Below, piece after piece: positions 58,224 through 64,000 of a DNA stretch of 64,000 nt. The notes below the pieces were generated by a model, which was given only the letters and a program-made list of their open reading frames with translations, did not search any database and was not told the DNA's origin. A program made the translations under genes and the position numbers. How positions within the stretch are numbered: the first letter of the stretch is position 1; each line of letters begins with the position of its first letter. Origin of the DNA: Caldilineaceae bacterium (GTDB taxonomy: Bacteria; Chloroflexota; Anaerolineae; Caldilineales; Caldilineaceae); contig JACKBC010000019.1 of assembly GCA_020634755.1 (NCBI GenBank), positions 51,209 through 115,208 of the forward strand. The letters run 5' to 3'.

Positions 58224-58328
58224 TTAAATTGTCTCATCATAAGATGCATAACTGCGCATTGACAAATATAAAACCAGCGTGGCCAAAATGCTTGCGCCCA
58301 TCCACAGTTGAATCATCATACTCATCAT
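58224..58328 (-). CDS. 34-residue single-helix membrane peptide
   Basis: A short reading frame opens MMSMMIQLWMGASILATL, continues as a hydrophobic helix (VLYLSM) and ends with a polar tail (RSYASYDETI). AGGAG lies eight bases before the first of two tandem ATGs, as good a ribosome-binding site as any in the window. The combination of site, hydrophobic helix and stop supports a real small protein; I do not recognise it. The ATG at 58325 is an alternative. It is divergent from nothing and lies 320 bases from tRNA-Lys, with a family A element just upstream. Confidence 0.6.
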   Translation of the reverse strand: MMSMMIQLWMGASILATLVLYLSMRSYASYDETI

Positions 58329-58379
58329 AATTTTTCTCCTAAAAATATTGTCAAAACAGATGTAAACATTTGATTAGAA

Positions 58380-58454
58380 CTTACGCAAGCCTAGAGTAGA
58401 ATCGCCTCGCCAAAGGTGCATCTTTCCCCTGGCAATCCACAGGTGCTGCGTAAG
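58380..58454. repeat. Family A palindromic repeat, short form (75 bp)
   Basis: Begins CTTACGCAAGCCTAGAGTA and ends ATCCACAGGTGCTGCGTAAG. It lies upstream of the 34-residue peptide gene. Confidence 0.85.
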
Positions 58455-58655
58455 TCGCATTGATTTCTTATCTATCAGTATGATGCAGGAAGTTTAACGC
58501 CGATGCCGCTATATGTTAACGAAGCGTTATTGGTAAATTGCTGGAAAAAAGGACCTCTTTCACGCCGCATAAAAAAATCCGCCCCCATTGCTTGGAGACG
58601 GATACACTAGACATAGTATGCCTTCGTCAGTCAAACCACTACATACTCATTAAAA

Positions 58656-58728
<73 letters not shown>

Positions 58729-58821
58729 GCAGACGTTTGTAAAATATAGCACAATGTGGCGGAAAATAAAAATAATTTGTGTCTTGAACGCCACTTAAAG
58801 TGTGCGCTGTTTAAGGCCAGG

Positions 58822-60015
58822 CTAGCGCAGCAAAAAGGTGGCGCGATTTAAGACGATTTCCGATTTGGCCACAGGCAGCTGCACGGTAAAGGTGCTGCCC
58901 GCATTGGGCTGGCTTTCCACCCAGATTTTGCCGCCGTGCAGTTCCACCAGCACGTGCACAATATAGAGCCCCAAGCCAAATCCTTGCCCGTGCTGGCGCG
59001 CCTCGCTGGTGCGAAAGAAGCGCGTAAAGAGCGTATCCAAATGTTCAGGGGCAATGCCAATGCCGGTGTCCGCCACGGTCAGCAGAATGTGGTCGCCGTC
59101 TGCCTCGGCTTCCAGCGCCACCTGAATTTCGCCTCCTTCCGGCGTATATTTGATGGCGTTGGAGAGCAGATTATCGACGATTTGCCCCACGCGGATCTGG
59201 TCACACAAAACCAGCGGAATTTCATTGCGCATGTGGAACGTAACCGTGTGCGCTTTGGCAACAATTTGCGGCTGCAACAGTTCAATGGTCTCTTCAATCA
59301 GCGGCGGCAATTCAACGGCCGTCAGCAAAATTTCGAGCTGCCCCAGTTCAATGAGCATCATATCCAAGAGCGTGCTGATCAACTTGCGCAGACGGTCCAA
59401 CCCCTGCTCCATGCGCTCTAAATAGGTCTGGCTTTGCGGCGTCGGCAAGGTGAGTTCCCCCTCCAACAAGCCTAAATAAGCCTGAACAGTGGTCAACGCA
59501 CCGCGAATTTCATGGGTGGCCATGCTCACCAATAGCGAATGCAGGTCGTTACTCTGCGCCAGCTCAGCATTGAGCGCGCGCAGCTCCAGGTTAGAATTAC
59601 TCAGCTTGCGCTGCAACAGCTGGGATTCATTGTGCTTCTGCGTTATCTCTTGCCGCAGCCGCTCATCGTCAGAAACATCTTCCAGCAAATGAATAATGCC
59701 GTCAATGGCGCCGTCATCATTGCGCTTGGCCAGTTCGGTCATGCGCACATAGGTTACCTGCCCATCTTGGCCATCGCGATTGATGGTATCCAGGCAGATG
59801 AACTCTTTTTCACCTTTCATGATGGCCGCCAATTCAGCCTCGATCCCAATAAGTTCCGGCACAACATCGGCCAGCGGCCGGCCAATGTTGTCGGGCGCAC
59901 ATTCAGCAAAAAGTTCGGCATTGCCCTGGGCCTCGGTCACGCAAAATTCCGCATTGGTAATGAGATAGCTGATCTGATGAATGCGCTCTAAATGTTGAAC
60001 AATCGTATTATTCAT
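58822..60015 (-). CDS. PAS-histidine kinase of the GTPase operon
   Basis: 397 residues from the ATG at 60015; GAGGGG lies nine bases upstream, and an in-frame ATG at 60024 directly abuts it. A PAS domain (about 8-115; ITNAEFCVTEAQGNAELFA) and coiled coil lead to HisKA (MATHEIRGALTTVQAYL) and HATPase (LLSNAIKYTPEGG, ADTGIGIAP, GFGLGLYIVHVLVELHGG). No membrane segment. Its start lies 13 bases after the GTPase stop, so it is the last gene of a four-gene minus-strand operon with coiled-coil, partner and GTPase proteins; it may be the output or input of the GTPase switch. No response regulator is in the operon. Confidence 0.92.
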   Translation of the reverse strand: MNNTIVQHLERIHQISYLITNAEFCVTEAQGNAELFAECAPDNIGRPLADVVPELIGIEAELAAIMKGEKEFICLDTINRDGQDGQVTYVRMTELAKRNDDGAIDGIIHLLEDVSDDERLRQEITQKHNESQLLQRKLSNSNLELRALNAELAQSNDLHSLLVSMATHEIRGALTTVQAYLGLLEGELTLPTPQSQTYLERMEQGLDRLRKLISTLLDMMLIELGQLEILLTAVELPPLIEETIELLQPQIVAKAHTVTFHMRNEIPLVLCDQIRVGQIVDNLLSNAIKYTPEGGEIQVALEAEADGDHILLTVADTGIGIAPEHLDTLFTRFFRTSEARQHGQGFGLGLYIVHVLVELHGGKIWVESQPNAGSTFTVQLPVAKSEIVLNRATFLLR

Positions 60016-60028
60016 GGCTGTCATCCCC

Positions 60029-60568
60029 TCAGACGTTTTGCACAAGCAAGCTGGCCAGCTCTTTGAAAAGTGCTTCGACATGGTCACCCGTCTTGGCGCT
60101 GACCAAATGTACAGAGGAGCCCAGCTGCTGGGCCACATTTTGTAACATCTGATCGCTGATGGCGCGTTCCGGCATTAGATCCAGCTTGTTTGCCGCCAGC
60201 ACAAGCGGCGCCTGGGGCGTAATAGCATGAATCGCTTTGGCATAAGCAGTCATTTTGTCAATGGTTTCACGGCGCGTTAAGTCACACACCAGAATTGCCC
60301 CCGCCACCCCATTGAGATAGGAACGGCGTAATTCGTCCACTTCATCGGCGCCGGCAATGTCCCACAGCATAATCGACAGCTCTATGATCTCATTGTTGTG
60401 CGGCGTCATGACGATTTTGCGGCTCACTTTAACGCCAATGGTGCTCACATAGCGATCCTCAAAACGATTGTAAATAAACCTGCGCACGAGGCTTGTTTTG
60501 CCGACGGCAAAGGGCCCCAAGAGACAAACCTTTTTACTAATTTTGCGTTCTTTTCCAGAATTCATCAA
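60029..60568 (-). CDS. Rab/MglA-like small GTPase
   Basis: 179 residues, a single Ras-fold G domain. G1 GPFAVGKTS (18-26), G2 Thr43 (STIG), G3 DIAG (70-73), G4 NKLD (127-130) and G5 SAK (157-159) are all visible. After DIAG the Ras catalytic glutamine position is alanine (Ala74), so intrinsic hydrolysis is probably slow and dependent on a GAP partner. There is no lipidation motif or membrane helix. Bacterial relatives (MglA and other Ras-like GTPases) control polarity and motility with roadblock-type partners. Its operon neighbours are a possible partner upstream and a histidine kinase downstream. Confidence 0.92.
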   Translation of the reverse strand: MMNSGKERKISKKVCLLGPFAVGKTSLVRRFIYNRFEDRYVSTIGVKVSRKIVMTPHNNEIIELSIMLWDIAGADEVDELRRSYLNGVAGAILVCDLTRRETIDKMTAYAKAIHAITPQAPLVLAANKLDLMPERAISDQMLQNVAQQLGSSVHLVSAKTGDHVEALFKELASLLVQNV

Positions 60569-60582
60569 TGTTTTCTCTAAAG

Positions 60583-61683
60583 TTATCTATGCCCGGTTTT
60601 CCTCTTGCCACGCATATATTGGATAAGGGTGGGAGCGCGATGGGGCTTATGCGCTGTTCCATCCATTTCCACACGTTGACCATGGGGCTTTATCTGCGCA
60701 TGGCTCGGTCTGGCGTTTGGCTTGCTGCGCCCCACCCGCATAAGCTGGTGGTTCAGCTGCTGGCCGATTTCAACAAAGTGCGAGGCGTCGCCATCATAAT
60801 CGGCCAGCTTTTGATAATGATGGTGCTGAATATCAATTACCTGACGGCGCAATGCATTGCGGAAGCCAGCCGGTTCCACGCCATCTGCCACCACCGCAAT
60901 ATACACATGCTGAGCGGTTTCAATCAAGATTTGGTGCTCGCCATACTGGATCTCATCCAGCCGTTCGTCCTCATTATTGCCAAATGCGTCCGCGGCAAAG
61001 TCACGAATGGCCGTCAACATGCTGCTGATCAGGTCGGCATCGGCCAGCTCGTTCTCTTGATCTTGCGATTCGTGCCAGAGCAACAGCCCGCTCTGTCGGT
61101 GGATCAAAAATGTCTCGGCTATACGAAAAGGCAGCGAGTCGCGCAGGATCAAATCACTTTCAGAGACGCCGTTTAGGCGCGCCCACAAGCGCCGACTCTG
61201 GTAGCTGATGCTATATGTGGTGCGCAGTTGGGTATCCATCTTGCGCGCCAGCTCGCGCACGGCTTCCGAAACAGCCCGCATCACCAATTGACCAATAATG
61301 GGGTAGAGCGCCTCGATCATTTCATCCCGGTTATCACGGATCTTGTTGCGGATCAGGTCGCCCATTACTGGCGTAATGGTGCGAATTAACCCCTCTTTAT
61401 CCGCCGTGCGCGTAGACAATTCGTCAATGGTCTGCTGCAGCTGCACCATCTGCCCTTGATAATGGCCCAACAGCAGCAGCCGCAATTCCTCTAGCGTCTC
61501 TTTATCCCTGGCGCCACCCTCCTCCATCACTTCTGGACGTTGTTCGGTTGTGGCCGTAGATGACTTGTGGTTAATCGAACTAGGTGAAAATTCCCCATTG
61601 GCGCCATTGCCAGACGAATTTGGATCTCTTTCCTCGATTTCTAATCTCGCTGTCGTCTGCCGGGTCGGTTCCGACTCACTCAT
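60583..61683 (-). CDS. Putative partner/regulator of the small GTPase
   Basis: 366 residues from the ATG at 61683; a longer frame to 61764 overlaps the next gene. Residues 1-65 are polar and disordered; 65-165 are helical and coiled-coil-like (LLLLGHYQGQMVQLQQTIDE, RTITPVMGDLIRNKIRDNRD). About 190-310 form an alpha/beta domain (RDSLPFRIAETFLIHRQSGL, LWHESQDQENELADADLISS, HQILIETAQHVYIAVVADGV) whose strand order resembles longin/roadblock folds that bind small GTPases. A basic tail follows. I do not recognise a named family; the GTPase-partner role rests on fold impression and on the 14-base gap to the GTPase gene. Confidence 0.7.
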   Translation of the reverse strand: MSESEPTRQTTARLEIEERDPNSSGNGANGEFSPSSINHKSSTATTEQRPEVMEEGGARDKETLEELRLLLLGHYQGQMVQLQQTIDELSTRTADKEGLIRTITPVMGDLIRNKIRDNRDEMIEALYPIIGQLVMRAVSEAVRELARKMDTQLRTTYSISYQSRRLWARLNGVSESDLILRDSLPFRIAETFLIHRQSGLLLWHESQDQENELADADLISSMLTAIRDFAADAFGNNEDERLDEIQYGEHQILIETAQHVYIAVVADGVEPAGFRNALRRQVIDIQHHHYQKLADYDGDASHFVEIGQQLNHQLMRVGRSKPNARPSHAQIKPHGQRVEMDGTAHKPHRAPTLIQYMRGKRKTGHR

Positions 61684-61690
61684 GGATGAT

Positions 61691-62089
61691 TTACTCAGCT
61701 TCGAACAAGCTCTGCAGCACGTCGGCAATGGCGCCACCATCTTTAATGTGGCTGCCCAACTCAATAAAGAGATCGCCCAATTTTTGGCGGTCCACTTTAT
61801 CTTGATCCAAACCGGCCGTCACCTGACGCAATTCGTTACGCACGTCCCCAACTGAGTCTTGTAGCTCTTCGTGCTGCTGCTGCAAACGCTCGGTCAGGGT
61901 TTGATTTTGTTCACTCTGTTGACTGCGCAACTGGCGAAGCTCGCGCTGAAGCCGTTCAAGATCCTTCTGAAGCGCCCCAATCTTCTGTTCACTCTGACGC
62001 AGCTGTGGGCCTACAACCAACTCACGAATGCGGTCAATTTCGTTTGTCGACCGTTTAGGAGTAGAAGCTTTTTCTGGCGATTGATCCAT
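61691..62089 (-). CDS. Coiled-coil protein of the GTPase operon
   Basis: 132 residues. Residues about 20-95 form a long Gln/Leu/Arg-rich coiled coil (IGALQKDLERLQRELRQLRS); the last 30 (QKLGDLFIELGSHIKDGGAI) make a short helical domain. AAGGA seven bases before the ATG supports the start. First gene of the four-gene operon; seven bases separate it from the next. It probably scaffolds or dimerises with the partner protein. Confidence 0.82.
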   Translation of the reverse strand: MDQSPEKASTPKRSTNEIDRIRELVVGPQLRQSEQKIGALQKDLERLQRELRQLRSQQSEQNQTLTERLQQQHEELQDSVGDVRNELRQVTAGLDQDKVDRQKLGDLFIELGSHIKDGGAIADVLQSLFEAE

Positions 62090-62251
62090 CTTTTATCCTT
62101 TTCCAATAGTTAGGGATCGTAAAACCAAATAAATGATGTAAAGGTATCGGGATTCATATCTGAAAAATTCTGCGTAATCGGCAAAATCTATGATTGATTC
62201 CAAAGCGATGCGCGTTGAGGGTGTTGGAGGAGCCGGACACATTTATTAGAA

Positions 62252-62317
62252 CGTACGCAAGCCCAGAATAGAAATCCCATGCTGTTCACGCTAGACGAAT
62301 CACGGGGGGTGCGTAGG
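62252..62317. repeat. Family A repeat, degenerate (66 bp)
   Basis: Begins CGTACGCAAGCCC and ends GGGGGGTGCGTAGG, with the interior shortened. Confidence 0.55.
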
Positions 62318-62594
62318 TCAAACTTTATTTCAGAGTTCACCGTATGCGAACCCCGCAATGCTCTGGTAGTGTACCACGATGGCCCCTCTTTATCAATGTT
62401 AGCTCTTGCATTTATGCACAATTTGTCATCACAAAATATACTCAGCAGATGGCGGCGGCAAGAAGTGAGGCTGGATTCGCCAAACAAGACCGAAGCCTGG
62501 ATCACCAACCCCGTTGCAATGTACGGATGCTGTCAATTTCTCAGCCAGTAGTCGTGGTAACTTTTTGCCGCCCGTGCGGTACTTCTATATAGGA

Positions 62595-62670
62595 CTTACG
62601 CAAGCCTGGAGTAAGAAGTGCGTCGCAAAAGAAGGTCTCTTCTCCTGGCGATCCACAGGCGCTGCGTAAG
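62595..62670. repeat. Family A palindromic repeat, short form (76 bp)
   Basis: Begins CTTACGCAAGCCTGGAGTA and ends ATCCACAGGCGCTGCGTAAG; nearly the same as 58380-58454 at both ends. Confidence 0.85.
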
Positions 62671-62722
62671 TCGTGTATATAGAACGTACGCAAGCGCTGG
62701 ATACAATCAGATCGGATTCAAC

Positions 62723-64000
62723 ATGCAAACAACGGAACTCGACGGATTGGTCAAATCGGCCCAGAACGGCAGCCGCGAGGCATTTGGACAAATCGTGCTG
62801 CGCTTTCAAGATATGGCTTTTGCCACGGCATATGCCCTGGTAGGGAATCCGCAATTGGCCGAAGATGCAGCCCAAGAAGCCTTTTTGGATGCCTATCAAA
62901 ATCTGGCCAAACTCAGAGACACCGCCGCATTTCCCGGCTGGTTTCGGCGCATTGTTGTTGGGCGCACGCACCGTCAATTGCGCCAAACGCCGCGTCAGTT
63001 TATGCCGTTGGAAGATATGGGTGCGCTGTACGCCCATGCACCAGATCCAGCGACTCACCTGGAAACTTGGCAGCTCCAGTACGATGTTCACCACGCATTG
63101 GAGACGCTTTCAGAAGCACAGCGACTGGTCATCAGCCTGTTTTATATTGAAGGCTATTCGTATCGTGAAATCGCAGATTATCTGGAAGTGCCCATTTCCA
63201 CCATTAAGAAGCGGCTATTTGATGCTCGTAGCAAGTTAAAAGAAAGGATGATCCACATGGTACAAAATACACTTCAGCAGGCCAAGCCTTCACAAAGCGA
63301 CTCGTTCAGCCAGGCGGTGCAATTCTTCTTGGCCCTGCGTGATGGCGATCTAACCGCTATTCAGGAGCTGGTGGCGCAAAATGCCGCGCTCCTCACGGCG
63401 AAGACAGAGTGGCGCATGGCGTTGGGACACCACTACTGGCCGCTCGGCTCCACCGCGCTGCATCTGGCGGCCGGCGCTGGTGAAACGGATATTCTGGCCT
63501 GGCTGCTGGCTCAAAACCCCAATATTCAAGCGCAAAACGTGGCCGGCATGACGCCTCTGCACATTGCCGCCGTGATGAACCAACCCGAAGTCGCGCAGCT
63601 GCTGCTTGCACATGGCGCCAACGTAAATATGACGTCCGCCGCCCAACAGACACCGTTGCACCACGCCGCATTACGCAACCATCTGGCGCTGGTCCGTCTG
63701 CTCATGCAGCATGGCGCAGATCCCACGCGGCGCGATAAAGAAGGGCGCACGGCATTGGATTGGGCCACCCTGCGCGGCAATCAACATGTGATCGACGCCC
63801 TCACAAATTCTGCAAGCGATCATCCCGTCAAAGTAGCCGTGGACAGCCTGCCAGACAGCGCTGCTAACCTGTTGGGCCGCATTATCGAGGGGAGCGGAAA
63901 GGTGTTGGATGACGGACCGCCGGTTGCAATACCAGCCCTGCATGACGCTCAGCATCAAACCGCTAGCGGTCTGCCCGCCATGTTGCCCACGGGCATCAAA
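62723..64000 (+). CDS. ECF sigma factor-ankyrin-(F1-ATPase-like) fusion, 3' truncated by window
   Basis: An open frame of 426 codons from the ATG at 62723 to the window end. Residues 8-75 form sigma region 2 (AFATAYALVGNPQLAEDAAQ, FLDAYQNLAKLRD) and 115-172 region 4 (LSEAQRLVISLFYIEGYSYR, VPISTIKKRLFDARSKL). About 232-362 are four ankyrin repeats (STALHLAAGAGETDILAWLL, MTPLHIAAVMNQPEVAQLLL, QTPLHHAALRNHLALVRLLM, RTALDWATLRGNQHVIDAL). After 380, LLGRIIEGSGKVLDDGPPV and MLPTGIK resemble the GRV-D-x-LG-x-PID and TGIKAID segments of F1/V1/FliI ATPases. The sigma would recruit polymerase, the repeats bind protein, and the third domain may be an ATPase motor or sensor. Sigma and ankyrin are certain; the ATPase call is tentative as the P-loop lies beyond the window. 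Confidence 0.85.
   Translation, partial: MQTTELDGLVKSAQNGSREAFGQIVLRFQDMAFATAYALVGNPQLAEDAAQEAFLDAYQNLAKLRDTAAFPGWFRRIVVGRTHRQLRQTPRQFMPLEDMGALYAHAPDPATHLETWQLQYDVHHALETLSEAQRLVISLFYIEGYSYREIADYLEVPISTIKKRLFDARSKLKERMIHMVQNTLQQAKPSQSDSFSQAVQFFLALRDGDLTAIQELVAQNAALLTAKTEWRMALGHHYWPLGSTALHLAAGAGETDILAWLLAQNPNIQAQNVAGMTPLHIAAVMNQPEVAQLLLAHGANVNMTSAAQQTPLHHAALRNHLALVRLLMQHGADPTRRDKEGRTALDWATLRGNQHVIDALTNSASDHPVKVAVDSLPDSAANLLGRIIEGSGKVLDDGPPVAIPALHDAQHQTASGLPAMLPTGIK

Larger units (their letters stand above)
62090..62722. other. Divergent gap with three family A elements
   Basis: Between the coiled-coil gene and the sigma-ankyrin gene. It holds a degenerate family A copy (62252-62317), a good short copy (62595-62670) and an isolated left end, CGTACGCAAGC, at about 62684-62694. 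ORFs of 80-100 codons here lack ribosome-binding sites and are not accepted. Confidence 0.6.

Noticed and set aside
57955..58227. 90-codon plus-strand frame
   Set aside because: No ribosome-binding site or domain, and it overlaps the better-supported 34-residue gene on the other strand.
62188..62592. Overlapping 80-106 codon frames on both strands
   Set aside because: They lie in repeat-rich DNA, show no domains or translation signals, and conflict with each other.

Overview
Organism. The window reads as a chromosomal piece of a moderately GC-rich bacterium, most consistent with a filamentous Chloroflexota (Anaerolineae/Caldilineae/Ardenticatenia-like). This is an inference from the gene set: archaeal-type HMG-CoA synthase next to a class II HMG-CoA reductase, a presequence-protease-like M16C peptidase, a very large cyclic beta-1,2-glucan synthase, abundant multi-PAS/GAF kinases, and CHAT/AAA conflict-type proteins typical of multicellular bacteria. 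No rRNA, phage, transposase or CRISPR array was seen. One tRNA (Lys, UUU) is present.

Layout. 1-5.0 kb: two tandem S41 processing proteases (the first cut by the window edge), smpB, a divergent tRNA-guanine transglycosylase, and, translationally coupled to it, a 16S rRNA methyltransferase of the Arm/Rmt/Kgm (m7G1405, aminoglycoside resistance) family. 5.3-11.1 kb: MATE transporter, M16C protease, Nudix-like protein, small membrane protein. 11.6-22.9 kb: the most unusual block, four large plus-strand genes: S1-S1-REC-GAF-like-histidine kinase; REC-multi-GAF-kinase; REC-APH-like kinase-CHAT protease; AAA ATPase-winged helix. Each is preceded by a palindromic repeat element. 23-35 kb: ettA, a lipoprotein, an unrecognised protein, three divergent complex-I-like membrane subunits, mevalonate-entry genes and a crotonase. 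35.5-45.3 kb: glucan synthase coupled to a universal stress protein. 46-54.9 kb: a dense two-component island (hybrid and multi-PAS kinases, receiver-only proteins, LuxR-type regulators). 55-58.3 kb: small stress-type genes (GlsB/YeaQ-like, CBS, ferritin-like, DUF2171/PRC-like, a 34-residue membrane peptide), each with its own ribosome-binding site. 58.6-62.1 kb: tRNA-Lys and a minus-strand operon of coiled-coil protein, partner-like protein, Rab/MglA-like GTPase and histidine kinase. 62.7 kb to the end: an ECF sigma factor fused to ankyrin repeats and apparently to an F1-ATPase-like domain, running off the window.

How it fits together. Two themes dominate. One is environmental and stress signalling: at least six kinases and seven receiver-bearing proteins besides the four-gene block, which couples signalling domains to a predicted caspase-like effector and an ATPase/DNA-binding regulator. 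The other is a large load of short non-coding palindromic repeats, at least five families (A-E below), lying almost only in intergenic gaps and often directly in front of signalling genes. Families: A, ends TTACGCA/TGCGTAA, 75 or about 94 bp; B, about 130 bp with 16-bp inverted ends; C, ends GAGGGGTGTG; D, hairpins around TGAGAACCGG; E, elements containing GAGCTT(G/A)TCGAAG.
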